Positions 33,940-42,696 of a DNA stretch of 64,000 nt are shown here, in pieces. The stretch spans positions 21,990-85,989 of the forward strand of contig SVPP01000011.1 in NCBI GenBank assembly GCA_015065765.1, in the 5' to 3' direction. The notes beneath the pieces are model-generated. The model was given only the letters and a program-made list of their open reading frames with translations, searched no databases and was not told the DNA's origin. The position numbers and the translations under genes were made by a program. The DNA comes from Oscillospiraceae bacterium (GTDB lineage Bacteria > Bacillota > Clostridia > Oscillospirales > Acutalibacteraceae). The number at the start of each line of letters is the position of its first letter. Positions within the stretch are counted from its first letter, which is position 1.

Positions 33940-36312
33940 TTATAACCTCGTTGATTCCAGATCAAGACGCTTGATAATATCCTGCTGAATTGCAGGTGAC
34001 AAGTCAAGGAAGTTTACGAAGGTTCCGTGAATTCTCATAATATAAACTCCGCTGGGAGCATATTTCTGAGGATCTGCAAGAACTTTCCTGAGAGTTTCGG
34101 GAGTTGTGACATTTACATATAAATAGAAAGGTGAAATATCTTCGTTAAGATCGTTGAAGAAGAGAGGAGCGATAACTCTTTCGCCGAAGTCAGCACCTTT
34201 ATCTTCATATTCCTCACCCGTAAAGAACTTAGGATCAACACCGAAGTGTGAAGCATAACCGCCACAGAATTTTTCAAAAGGAAGCTTAAAGGTTGACAAC
34301 ATTCTGAAGCCAAGACCTGAGCCTGCTTCGCCGTAAAGGGGGTCAACACCGTAGCCAAGCTGTTCACGTGCTTTTCTGCCGTCAGGAGTTGCACCTACCC
34401 AGTAGCCGTAAGTCAGATGTGTTGATGGACTTGACCAATCGGGACGGAATGGATTGCCAAGATAGTTTTTCTTTGAAGCAATCATATCAGATATCTTTGA
34501 TGCGATTTCTGCAGCTTCTCTGTCAACAACTACATTGTTATTACCAAACTTAGGACAGGATGAAAGATACTCTCTCAGTTCTTCCTCACCTTCAAAATTA
34601 TTTCTCAGAGCATTCAGAAGCCTTTCTGCATCGTCGGGATAATCCTTAAGGAAGCAGTCAATCGCAACAAATGAGTCAGCAATAATTGAAAGACCGTGAA
34701 TGAGACAGCCGCTGCCGTTATATTTTGTACCCTGCTCTTTTGTATCACGCATGTCGATACCGCTTTCGATACCGCCCATAAATACACTGAGGAACGGAAC
34801 AGGAAGCTCTGAAATTGCAATTGACGCACCGTTTGCGGCATCACACATTTTATCTGCAAAATAGTCAGCATTCTTATAGAATTCTTCTCTGATATTCTGA
34901 AGAAGTTTCTTTGCATCTGTTTCTGTTGTAACAGTGTCAATCTTTTTACCTGTTATTGTTGAATAGCCTCCATTCAGCACGAGTTCAAGAATCTTCGGCA
35001 TGTTGAACCATGAGTTTGTTGTGTTGCCGTTATCCTTGCCCATGATAAGAGGTTCCTGACAACCTGCAACAGAATAATCCTCAAGGTCTTCGGGATCTTT
35101 GCCTGCATTCTTAAGAACAGCAAAGAGTGCATCGTCATTGAAAAGAGAAGGGGTAAGCACACCGGGAGTAAAGAAGAACTTACCCATTTCACGGTACATT
35201 TCTTTGGGTGTGTTTTTATGTAACTTTGCAGAAAGAATGGGCTGAGGCAAATTCATGTCATAGTAAGCATCCATGAGAGCATAAGATGTTTCATTTGTAA
35301 GGTCTGTGCCGTCGTTTGCTTTACCGCCTACAAGAACGCTCTGTGAAATTGCCCAGCTTCTGTCTGCAACGTTGAAGAAAACAAGGAAATGTTTGAGAAG
35401 AGATGCAGTTGTTTCTCTGTCTTCGCCACTCATCTGTCTGTAAGGCTCGAAAATTCTGTCAGCGTTACCAACTGAGAAAGCAAAGGGGTTGGGAGCCTGT
35501 TCAAGACACATTACCTGCCACAGAAGCATGAAAGACTGAATTGCTTCGTAAAGACTTTCAGCACCATTCGCAGGAACCTTACGGAGAGTTGAAGCTAAAA
35601 GTTCAAGCTGAACTTTTCTCTCATCATCTGCAGACGCCATTTTTTCTTCAGCAATTTCAGCATATCTTTCAGCAAGACGTTTTGTGCTTTCAAGAGTAAT
35701 TATAAAAGCTTCGTAGTTTGTTCTCTTTTTCTCGTTTGTTTCTGTTGAAAGCTTCTCTTTAATGTCACCGATAATTTTGTCAAGACCGAATTTCAGAACA
35801 GGTCTGAAATCGGGAATCAGGTGACCTGTTACCTGCTCTATAAAAAAAGCAACCTCTGCGGTATAATCTTCATACTTATCGTACATTTCAGTGAGAGTTC
35901 TTACATAATCAGTTTTCTTTGTAAATTCTCTGACCGCATCAATTCTTTCCTTGGGGAATTCGTCGTTAGGCTCTATATCATTGTAAACCGCTGTAGGATC
36001 ACAATAACCTGAGAAGGTTTCAACGCGGAAAGCAGGATTGATAAGAGCATAGCTTCTTGCAAAAGCATCTCTCTGTGTGCCTGCAAAAACTGCATTGTCA
36101 CTGATTGAAAGAGGAAGTCTTTCGATAATTGCCTCAAGTTCCTTGGCAGCTCTCATTTCTTTGTCAAGAGATGCAAATTCATCGCTGTGAAGATATGCAG
36201 TTTCTCTGGCAATAAGCCAACCATCAAGGCGCATAAGACTTCTTTCCTCTTTAAAAAGAGCTTTAGCCATTTCAGTAATTTCGTTCTGTTTGTAGATTTC
36301 TTTGATTATCAT
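33940..36312 (-). CDS. Glycyl radical enzyme, divergent pyruvate formate-lyase family
   Basis: 790 aa from the ATG at 36312, spaced 9 bp from AAAGGG; an ATG at 36321 abuts that site. The active-site loop SVAGCQEPLIMGKD gives thiyl-radical Cys418 and Glu420, the GCxEP form of dehydratase/lyase-type members rather than the CC of pyruvate formate-lyase. Near the C-terminus MRIHGTFVNFLDLSP carries the radical Gly763, where most family members have RVxGY. The length and 27-residue distance from Gly to the end are normal. Oxygen-sensitive cytoplasmic enzyme; needs the activase encoded 14 bp upstream. The FGGY kinase 3 bp downstream suggests a sugar or polyol substrate or product. Reaction unknown. 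Confidence 0.88.
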   Translation of the reverse strand: MIIKEIYKQNEITEMAKALFKEERSLMRLDGWLIARETAYLHSDEFASLDKEMRAAKELEAIIERLPLSISDNAVFAGTQRDAFARSYALINPAFRVETFSGYCDPTAVYNDIEPNDEFPKERIDAVREFTKKTDYVRTLTEMYDKYEDYTAEVAFFIEQVTGHLIPDFRPVLKFGLDKIIGDIKEKLSTETNEKKRTNYEAFIITLESTKRLAERYAEIAEEKMASADDERKVQLELLASTLRKVPANGAESLYEAIQSFMLLWQVMCLEQAPNPFAFSVGNADRIFEPYRQMSGEDRETTASLLKHFLVFFNVADRSWAISQSVLVGGKANDGTDLTNETSYALMDAYYDMNLPQPILSAKLHKNTPKEMYREMGKFFFTPGVLTPSLFNDDALFAVLKNAGKDPEDLEDYSVAGCQEPLIMGKDNGNTTNSWFNMPKILELVLNGGYSTITGKKIDTVTTETDAKKLLQNIREEFYKNADYFADKMCDAANGASIAISELPVPFLSVFMGGIESGIDMRDTKEQGTKYNGSGCLIHGLSIIADSFVAIDCFLKDYPDDAERLLNALRNNFEGEEELREYLSSCPKFGNNNVVVDREAAEIASKISDMIASKKNYLGNPFRPDWSSPSTHLTYGYWVGATPDGRKAREQLGYGVDPLYGEAGSGLGFRMLSTFKLPFEKFCGGYASHFGVDPKFFTGEEYEDKGADFGERVIAPLFFNDLNEDISPFYLYVNVTTPETLRKVLADPQKYAPSGVYIMRIHGTFVNFLDLSPAIQQDIIKRLDLESTRL

Positions 36313-36325
36313 TCTAATCATCCCT

Positions 36326-37084
36326 TTATGTTTTGATTATGGAAATTCCGTTCTTTTTCAGAACATCAATAAATTGTGTATATTCTTCATCTGTTACGTG
36401 GGCATCGTTCATCCTGTATTCCATACCGCACTGTGCCCATTTGTCCTTACCGTATTCATGATACCGCAGAACCTCAACATCAATTTTGTCATTAGCAAAG
36501 CTTTTTATCAGCCTTGCAAAATTGTCTGCATCCTCCGCAGATGAATTGAATTTTCCGACAAGGGGAATATGTATAAGAAGCTGGTCCCTCATCTTTGTGA
36601 CCTTTCTTATGTTTTCTATTGTTTTCTCATTGGATGTGCCGATTACCGATTTATGTTTTTCTGCATCATAATGTTTAAGATCAACTATCATGTAATCGAT
36701 AAGCTCGCTCAGTTCACAGAATTCAGGATGTGATGCGTTTGATTCAATCGCGGTATTTATCCCCGCTTCTTTACATCTCATAAGAAGTTCTTTAAGTGCT
36801 TCAAACTGCACCGTCGGTTCTCCGCCTGTAAAGGTAACTCCGCCGCCTGAAAACATCATCATTTTCCCGGAAAGGATCTCAGCAAAAATCTCTTCTGTAT
36901 CATGCTCTGTACAGGAAAGCTTTTTCTTACCATCAGAAATCATTTCAGTGCCGTTTATTGCAATGCTTTCGGGATTTGAACACCAGGGGCAGAAAAAATT
37001 ACACCCCTGAAGATGATATACAAGTCTGTTACCGGGACCGTCCTGTGAAAAATTGAAGCCTCTGTGCAAAATTCTGATTTTCAT
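36326..37084 (-). CDS. Glycyl-radical enzyme activating protein (radical SAM)
   Basis: 252 aa. The radical SAM cluster CxxxCxxC is Cys28, Cys32 and Cys35 in GCNFFCPWCSNPES; SGGGVTFTGGEPTVQ is the SAM-binding GGE region, and YMIVDLKHYDAEKH the usual activase motif. The length is close to PflA (about 250) and the extra ferredoxin-like clusters typical of many other activases are absent. It abstracts hydrogen from the glycine of its partner enzyme, here surely the one encoded next. First gene of the operon from the promoter at 37119-37147. Confidence 0.93.
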   Translation of the reverse strand: MKIRILHRGFNFSQDGPGNRLVYHLQGCNFFCPWCSNPESIAINGTEMISDGKKKLSCTEHDTEEIFAEILSGKMMMFSGGGVTFTGGEPTVQFEALKELLMRCKEAGINTAIESNASHPEFCELSELIDYMIVDLKHYDAEKHKSVIGTSNEKTIENIRKVTKMRDQLLIHIPLVGKFNSSAEDADNFARLIKSFANDKIDVEVLRYHEYGKDKWAQCGMEYRMNDAHVTDEEYTQFIDVLKKNGISIIKT

Positions 37085-37118
37085 TAAAAATCACCATAAT
37101 AACCTATTATCTTTTTAA

Positions 37119-37147
37119 ATTATATCACAAGTTATAATTATTGTCTA
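37119..37147 (-). promoter_or_regulatory. Promoter of the glycyl radical operon
   Basis: TAGACA-N17-TATAAT on the minus strand, 35 bp before the activase gene. Confidence 0.65.
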
Positions 37148-37195
37148 TAAATAACTATTAAAATTTATTTATTTTCATATAACTATGTGTTGATT

Positions 37196-37224
37196 TTGAC
37201 CACAATAATGTGATATGATATTAT
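37196..37224 (+). promoter_or_regulatory. Promoter of the apgM-like/metY operon
   Basis: TTGACC-N17-TATTAT, 34 bp before the start. An overlapping TTGATT-N18-TATGAT is possible. Confidence 0.6.
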
Positions 37225-37257
37225 AGCAAAATTTTATTCCTTAAGGAGTTGATATAT

Positions 37258-38469
37258 ATGAAATATGCGGTTATCCTCTATGACGGAATGGCTGACCTTC
37301 CCGTCGAGGAATTAGGCGGTAAAACACCTATGGAAGCAGCAAACAAACCCAACTTTGATCGTCTTGCAAGCAAAGGCGAAATCGGTCTTGTAAGAACTGT
37401 GGCAGATGGTTTAAAACCGGGAAGCGACGTTGCAAACTTAAGCGTTCTCGGTTATGATCCGAAAAAATATTACACCGGACGTTCACCTCTGGAAGCGGTA
37501 AGCATCGGTGTCAAAATGCTCGATGATGACATCGCTCTCAGATGCAATCTCGTTTCATTGCCAGACGAGAAAAATTACGAAGACAAAACAATGGTTGACT
37601 ATTCGGGCGGTGATATTTCCACTCCCGAAGCTGCAGAAATCATAAAATCAGTAGAAGAGCATTTCGGAAATGATATTTTCAGATTCTATGCAGGTGTCCA
37701 GTACAGACACTGCCTTATCTGGCATAAAGGCACTGTAGACCTTGGTTCAATGACACCTCCCCATGATATCTCCGGTCAGGTTGTAGGTCAGTATCTTTCG
37801 AACAGCGAAAATGCTAAAGACCTTATCGCCATGATGAAGGAAAGCTACGATTTTCTTATGAAGCATCCCGTAAATATAAAAAGAATGGCTGAGGGCAAAC
37901 TTCCCGCAAACTCAATCTGGCTCTGGGGCGAAGGAAAGAAGCCTATGCTCCCCTCTTTTGAAGAGACTTTCGGTCTTAAAGGAAGTATTATTTCAGCAGT
38001 TGACCTTCTCAAGGGAATCGGTCAGTGTGCAGGAATGAAAACTCCCGATGTTGACGGTGCAACAGGCTACATAGATACAAACTTTGAAGGTAAAGCTAAG
38101 CAGGCTGTTAAAGATTTTGACGAAGGCTGTGACTTTGTCTATGTTCACTTTGAAGCACCCGACGAATGCGGACACAGAAGAGAAGCAAAAAACAAAGTCC
38201 GTTCAATCGAGCTTATTGACGAAAAGGTTTTGCCAATAATAATTGAAGGTCTTGAAAAATATGATGATTATAAAATCCTAATTCTTCCCGACCATCCCAC
38301 ACCAATCAGAACAGCAACACATTCATCAGACCCTGTGCCCTACATGATTTATCACAAAAAAGACGAAAAGGAAAATTCATTCGATTCAATCAACGAGAAA
38401 ACAGCAGCAGACAGCGGAAACTTTGTTGAATTCGGTCCCGATGTGATGAAAAAATTTCTTGCTGAATAA
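37258..38469 (+). CDS. ApgM-like alkaline-phosphatase-superfamily enzyme: phosphoglycerate mutase or homoserine kinase
   Basis: 403 aa from the ATG at 37258 (AAGGAG upstream; a TTG at 37249 overlaps it). The start AVILYDGMADLPVEELGGKTPMEAANKPNFD, the metal-site SDVANLSVLGYDPKKYYTGRSPLEA, and the late VHFEAPDECGHRREAKNK and ILPDHPTP identify the archaeal-type cofactor-independent phosphoglycerate mutase group. A branch of this group has been proposed as a homoserine kinase in bacteria lacking ThrB. The metY gene, which uses O-acetylhomoserine, follows 24 bp downstream, so the homoserine role deserves equal weight. Confidence 0.85.
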   Translation: MKYAVILYDGMADLPVEELGGKTPMEAANKPNFDRLASKGEIGLVRTVADGLKPGSDVANLSVLGYDPKKYYTGRSPLEAVSIGVKMLDDDIALRCNLVSLPDEKNYEDKTMVDYSGGDISTPEAAEIIKSVEEHFGNDIFRFYAGVQYRHCLIWHKGTVDLGSMTPPHDISGQVVGQYLSNSENAKDLIAMMKESYDFLMKHPVNIKRMAEGKLPANSIWLWGEGKKPMLPSFEETFGLKGSIISAVDLLKGIGQCAGMKTPDVDGATGYIDTNFEGKAKQAVKDFDEGCDFVYVHFEAPDECGHRREAKNKVRSIELIDEKVLPIIIEGLEKYDDYKILILPDHPTPIRTATHSSDPVPYMIYHKKDEKENSFDSINEKTAADSGNFVEFGPDVMKKFLAE

Positions 38470-38493
38470 AATAATAAAAAGGAAGTAATAAAA

Positions 38494-39768
38494 ATGAAAA
38501 TAAACACAAAATGCCTCCACGCAGGCTACACACCGAAAAACGGCGAACCCAGAGTTCTCCCCATCACACAGAGCACAACTTTCAAATATGAAAGCAGTGA
38601 AGAAATGGGTAAACTTTTTGACCTTGAAGCAGAAGGATACTTCTACACAAGACTTCAGAATCCCACAAACGATGCAGTTGCAGCTAAAATCGCAGCTCTT
38701 GAAGGCGGCGTTGCAGCAGTTCTCACCTCATCAGGTCAGGCAGCATCCTTCTACTCGGTTTTCAACATCTGCCATGCAGGTGACCATGTTGTGGCATCAG
38801 CTGCAATTTACGGCGGTACATTCAACCTCTTCTCAGTTACAATGAAGAAGCTGGGAATCGATTTCACTTTTGTCAATCCCGATTCAACCGAGGAAGAACT
38901 GAATGCCGCATTCAAAGAAAACACAAAGGTTGTTTTTGCAGAAACGCTTTCAAACCCCTCACTCAATATTCTTGATATCGAGCTTTTTGCAAATGTGGCT
39001 CACGCTCACGGGGTTCCCCTTATTGTTGACAACACATTTCCCACACCTATCAACTGCAGACCTTTCGAGTTTGGTGCAGACATCGTAACTCACTCAACAA
39101 CAAAATACATGGACGGTCACGCAACACAGGTTGGCGGTGTTATTGTTGACAGCGGTAACTTCGACTGGACAGCATCAGATAAATACCCGGGACTCACAAC
39201 TCCCGATGAATCATATCACGGTGTTATTTACACAGAACGTTTCGGCAAAGGAGCATACATCACAAAATGTGTGACACAGCTCATGAGAGACTTGGGCTCA
39301 ATACCCTCTCCTCACAACGCATTTCTCCTCAATCTCGGTCTTGAAACACTTTTCCTCAGAGTTCCCAGACATTGTGAAAATGCTCTTAAAGTGGCAAAAT
39401 TCCTTGAAGCTAATGAAAACGTTACATGGGTGAATTATCCCGGTCTTGAAGGCAATAAATATTATTCTCTCGCTCAGAAGTATATGCCCGACGGCACAAG
39501 CGGTGTTGTCTCTTTCGGTATCAAGGGCGGAAGAGAAGCTGCAACACGCTTTATGGATTCACTGAAGCTTGCAACAATCGCAACACACGTTGCAGACTGC
39601 AGAACATGTGTCCTTCACCCTGCAAGCACAACTCACAGACAGCTCACATCTCAGCAGCTTGAAGAAGCAGGTGTTGCAGAAGACCTTATCAGATTCTCAG
39701 TAGGTCTCGAAGATGCAGACGACATTATCGCCGACATCGCACAGGCAATCGAAGCTTCCCAAATGTAA
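38494..39768 (+). CDS. metY: O-acetylhomoserine sulfhydrylase
   Basis: 424 aa, normal length. PLP-dependent Cys/Met metabolism enzyme: TKCLHAGYTPKNGEPRVLPI at the start, TRLQNPTNDAVAAKIAALEGG, SSGQAASFYSVFNI, VDNTFPTPINCRPFEFGADI, and HSTTKYMDGHATQVGG with the PLP-binding Lys. The ending LHPASTTHRQLTSQQLEEAGV is typical of the MetY branch. It makes homocysteine from O-acetylhomoserine and sulfide, direct sulfur assimilation for methionine. Co-transcribed with the ApgM-like gene. A methionine gamma-lyase activity is a lesser alternative. Confidence 0.92.
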   Translation: MKINTKCLHAGYTPKNGEPRVLPITQSTTFKYESSEEMGKLFDLEAEGYFYTRLQNPTNDAVAAKIAALEGGVAAVLTSSGQAASFYSVFNICHAGDHVVASAAIYGGTFNLFSVTMKKLGIDFTFVNPDSTEEELNAAFKENTKVVFAETLSNPSLNILDIELFANVAHAHGVPLIVDNTFPTPINCRPFEFGADIVTHSTTKYMDGHATQVGGVIVDSGNFDWTASDKYPGLTTPDESYHGVIYTERFGKGAYITKCVTQLMRDLGSIPSPHNAFLLNLGLETLFLRVPRHCENALKVAKFLEANENVTWVNYPGLEGNKYYSLAQKYMPDGTSGVVSFGIKGGREAATRFMDSLKLATIATHVADCRTCVLHPASTTHRQLTSQQLEEAGVAEDLIRFSVGLEDADDIIADIAQAIEASQM

Positions 39769-39785
39769 ATTTTATCTGACAAATA

Positions 39786-39813
39786 TTGACTTTTGATTTT
39801 TTGGCAGTATAAT
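39786..39813 (+). promoter_or_regulatory. Promoter of the Cys-rich small protein gene
   Basis: TTGACT-N16-TATAAT, 54 bp before the start. Confidence 0.65.
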
Positions 39814-39867
39814 GTAAGTACAGTGGTGTAAAAATTATACCGTAAAACTCTCTCGGAGGTAATACAA

Positions 39868-40101
39868 ATGAAAAAAGCTCTTAAAATAATCGGTGCTATC
39901 GTAGCAGTCGCAGGTGTTGTTGCTGCAGCTTACTATCTCATTAAAAAATATTGCTGCAAGAAAGATGTCTGCACATGTGAAGAATGCGAAGACATCTGCT
40001 GCTTCGATGAAGACGGCGAAATCTGTGATTGTGCAGAGTGTGCACAGTGTGCAGATGACGAAACCGTGGAAATCGAAGAAGATAAACCTGCAGAAGAATA
40101 A
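39868..40101 (+). CDS. Small membrane-anchored cysteine-rich protein
   Basis: 77 aa with its own promoter, a CGGAGG site and a terminator. Residues 1-28 make a single membrane helix with a Lys-rich start (KKALKIIGAIVAVAGVVAAAYYLIKK). The remainder is acidic and carries eleven cysteines, mostly in CxC, CxxC and CC groups (CCKKD, CTCEEC, CCFDED, CDCAECAQC), then ends in Glu/Asp. The spacing suggests binding of soft metal ions or an Fe-S/zinc site next to the membrane. I recognise no family. That it is a real gene is supported by promoter, ribosome site and terminator. Confidence 0.8.
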   Translation: MKKALKIIGAIVAVAGVVAAAYYLIKKYCCKKDVCTCEECEDICCFDEDGEICDCAECAQCADDETVEIEEDKPAEE

Positions 40102-40113
40102 TTTTAAGCGAAA

Positions 40114-40143
40114 CGGCAGACTTTATGTCTGCTGTTTATTTTT
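40114..40143 (+). terminator. Terminator of the Cys-rich protein gene
   Basis: CGGCAGAC-TTTAT-GTCTGCTG followed by TTTATTTTT. Confidence 0.85.
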
Positions 40144-40155
40144 CACAACAAGAAA

Positions 40156-40187
40156 CCCGACAGATTAATTTCTGTCGGGAATTTTTA
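40156..40187. terminator. Bidirectional terminator before rfbD
   Basis: CCCGACAG/CTGTCGGG stem followed by AATTTTTATTG on the plus strand. On the minus strand the run is TTTCTTGTT, ending the rfb operon. Confidence 0.75.
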
Positions 40188-41033
40188 TTGTTTATTAAGT
40201 TCTTCAATATATCTTGTCAGTGCATCGTCCTGCGTAGGTAAAAGACTGAAACCTTTATCTGTCAGACATTTCTTTGAAAGTCTGGAGTTTAAAGGTCTTT
40301 TTGCTTTTACAGGATATTCTGACGTAGGAATATGGTTTATCTTCGTTGAAAGCCCCGATTTTTTCATTATGCTTTCTGCAAACTCTGCCCAGCTCATAAA
40401 ACCTTCATTGGTTGCGTGATAAACACCGTATTTTTCTGTCTGAATCATCTGCACAAGAAGCACCGAAAGGTCTTTTGTATATGTAGGCGAACCGATCTGG
40501 TCTGCAACTACATTCAGTTCATCTTTAGTTTCTGCAAGACGGCGCATTGTTTTCACAAAATTATTACCGTTAATGCCGTAAACCCATGATGTTCTGACAA
40601 CAAATGTTTTTGAGCAATTTTCAAGAGCATTTTTCTCGCCCTCAAGCTTTGTTACTCCATAAACATTCCGGGGATTTTTTTCATCTGAAGGCTCATATGC
40701 CTCCTCGCCGTCACCGCCGAAAACATAATCGGTGCTGATATAAATCATTTTAGCTCCGATTTTTTCACAGGCTTCTGCTATATAAAGACTGCCTTCCGCG
40801 TTGATTTTCCTGCAGATTTCTTCTTCATCCTCAGCCTTGTCAACTGCGGTATATGCTGCGCAGTGAATTACCCCCTCAGGTTTATTTTCAAGGATAAATT
40901 TCTGTGTGGATTCTTTGTCTGTCAGGTCAAACTCTTCCCTGTCACAGGGAATGGCTTCAATTCCGTTTTTCAGAAGTTCTTCTGTAACATCGTGACCAAG
41001 CTGACCGCAAACACCTGTTACGAGAATTTTCAT
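40185..41033 (-). CDS. rfbD: dTDP-4-dehydrorhamnose reductase
   Basis: 282 aa extended short-chain dehydrogenase: the NAD(P)-binding ILVTGVCGQLGHDVTEEL at the N-terminus, STDYVFGGDGEEAYEPSDEKNPRNVYGVTKLEGE with the catalytic Tyr-x3-Lys (YGVTK), and RTSWVYGINGNNFVKTM. It reduces dTDP-4-keto-rhamnose to dTDP-L-rhamnose, the last step before rhamnose is added to a surface polysaccharide. Its first four bases overlap rfbC (ATGA). Confidence 0.95.
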   Translation of the reverse strand: MKILVTGVCGQLGHDVTEELLKNGIEAIPCDREEFDLTDKESTQKFILENKPEGVIHCAAYTAVDKAEDEEEICRKINAEGSLYIAEACEKIGAKMIYISTDYVFGGDGEEAYEPSDEKNPRNVYGVTKLEGEKNALENCSKTFVVRTSWVYGINGNNFVKTMRRLAETKDELNVVADQIGSPTYTKDLSVLLVQMIQTEKYGVYHATNEGFMSWAEFAESIMKKSGLSTKINHIPTSEYPVKAKRPLNSRLSKKCLTDKGFSLLPTQDDALTRYIEELNKQ

Positions 41034-41602
41034 TTCAGGACTTCAACCCTTTCATAGAAAAATCTCACATCACTGTCTGCAAATTTAGGTGCTTTCATAT
41101 CCTTCTCGCTGAGAACAGGATTATCATTACCCCAATCAACTCCGAAAGCTTCGTCGCAGAAGCACACACTTCTGTCATTTTCAGGTGAATAATAATCATC
41201 AACCTTGTATGAAAACTCAACATCGTCTGTCAGGGTAATAAACCCGTGTAAAAATCCCTTAGGTACAAAAAGCTGTTTTTTATTTTCTTCGGAAAGCTCA
41301 ACAGAAATCCATTTAAGATAAGTGGGAGAGCCTTCTCTGATATCCACGATTACATCAAGCACTGCACCTTTGATGCAAGTAACGAGCTTTGCCTGACATT
41401 TGGGATTTGTCTGACAATGCAGACCTCTGAGCGTTCCCTTCTTCTGAGAAAAAGAACGGTTATCTTGAACAAAATCTATGTCAATGCCTGCTTCGGCAAG
41501 AGCGTTTTTATTGTAGCTTTCCATAAACCATCCGCGATGGTCGCCGAAAATTTTTGGCTCAATGATAAATGCATCTCTGAGCGCTGTTTCGATAATATTC
41601 AT
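41030..41602 (-). CDS. rfbC: dTDP-4-dehydrorhamnose 3,5-epimerase
   Basis: 190 aa cupin-fold epimerase. FGDHRGWFMESYNK, the QDNRSFSQKKGTLRGLHCQ block with the catalytic His, and PKGFLHGFITLTDDVEFSYKVDDYYSPENDRSV are all diagnostic. It epimerises C3 and C5 of dTDP-4-keto-6-deoxyglucose. Lies 3 bp after rfbA and overlaps rfbD. The 4,6-dehydratase gene (rfbB) that completes the pathway is not next to it. Confidence 0.95.
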   Translation of the reverse strand: MNIIETALRDAFIIEPKIFGDHRGWFMESYNKNALAEAGIDIDFVQDNRSFSQKKGTLRGLHCQTNPKCQAKLVTCIKGAVLDVIVDIREGSPTYLKWISVELSEENKKQLFVPKGFLHGFITLTDDVEFSYKVDDYYSPENDRSVCFCDEAFGVDWGNDNPVLSEKDMKAPKFADSDVRFFYERVEVLK

Positions 41603-41605
41603 GCT

Positions 41606-42544
41606 TTATTTTCCTTTCGGTTCATCATCTTCACGGCCCCAATGAGGTCTCTGACCGGGTTTATCCGCATAGAGAATTTTGCCCTCAGCGACTCGCATAA
41701 GATGCTGACCGTAAGAGGATTTGCCGTATTTCTTAGCTGATTCAATAAGCTTTGCTTTTGTAATCCAATGCATATTGTATGCAATTTCTTCAGGAGCTGA
41801 AATTTTGATACCCTGAAGAGTTTCAATAGTCTTGATAAAGTTGCCGGCATCCATAAGAGAATCAACTGTTCCCGTATCGAGCCATGCAAAACCTCTACCC
41901 ATTGTTTTGACTTCAAGATTTCCAGCCTCAAGGTACATTCTGTTGATGTCTGTTATCTCATATTCGCCTCTTGTACTTTTCTTGAGGTTTTTAGCATACT
42001 CAACAACCTTGTTGTCATAGAAATAAAGTCCTGTAACCGCATAGTTTGATTTAGGATTTTCGGGTTTTTCCTCAATGGAAACCGCCTGACCTTTTTTGTT
42101 GAACTCAACAACGCCGAAGGCTCTAGGGTCTTCCACATAATATCCGAAGATAGTTGCACCCTCTTCACGCTTTGCAGCCTGTCTGAGCATATGACCAAGA
42201 CCGCTGCCGTAGAAAATGTTGTCACCTAAAACCATTGCAACATTATCTTTTCCGATGAATTTTTCACCGATAACGAAAGCCTGTGCAAGACCTTCAGGTT
42301 TTTCCTGAACAGCATAGGAGAGCTTGAGACCGAACTGTTTTCCGTCACCTAAAAGATGTTCAAACTTCGGTGTGTCCTCCGCTGTGGAAATGATGAGGAT
42401 TTCTCTGATGCCCGCTAACATCAGAACTGAAAGCGGATAATATATCATCGGTTTATCATAAACCGGTAAAAGCTGTTTACTGGTTACCATTGTCAGGGGG
42501 TAAAGCCTTGTTCCTGAACCGCCTGCAAGAATAATTCCTTTCAC
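41606..42544 (-). CDS. rfbA: Glucose-1-phosphate thymidylyltransferase
   Basis: 312 aa starting with GTG behind [25 protein letters not shown] is the nucleotidyltransferase signature; [27 protein letters not shown], and [19 protein letters not shown] follow. It makes dTDP-glucose from dTTP and glucose-1-phosphate, the entry to dTDP-rhamnose. About 20 residues longer at the C-terminus than the common form, ending in a charged [11 protein letters not shown] tail. First gene of the rfbACD operon. Confidence 0.95.
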   Translation of the reverse strand: MKGIILAGGSGTRLYPLTMVTSKQLLPVYDKPMIYYPLSVLMLAGIREILIISTAEDTPKFEHLLGDGKQFGLKLSYAVQEKPEGLAQAFVIGEKFIGKDNVAMVLGDNIFYGSGLGHMLRQAAKREEGATIFGYYVEDPRAFGVVEFNKKGQAVSIEEKPENPKSNYAVTGLYFYDNKVVEYAKNLKKSTRGEYEITDINRMYLEAGNLEVKTMGRGFAWLDTGTVDSLMDAGNFIKTIETLQGIKISAPEEIAYNMHWITKAKLIESAKKYGKSSYGQHLMRVAEGKILYADKPGQRPHWGREDDEPKGK

Positions 42545-42599
42545 TTAAACACGCTCCTTTTTCCATGTATTTTATGTCCCGCATATGCAGGGCATATAC

Positions 42600-42628
42600 A
42601 TTATAGAACTTTTTTTGCGTTTCGTCAA
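42600..42628 (-). promoter_or_regulatory. Promoter of rfbA-rfbC-rfbD
   Basis: TTGACG-N17-TATAAT on the minus strand. Confidence 0.75.
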
Positions 42629-42696
42629 ATTTTTCTTTATTTTTTAACATATTTTTTAATTTGTACAAATATGTTTTGCAAAAAATTTCACAATAA

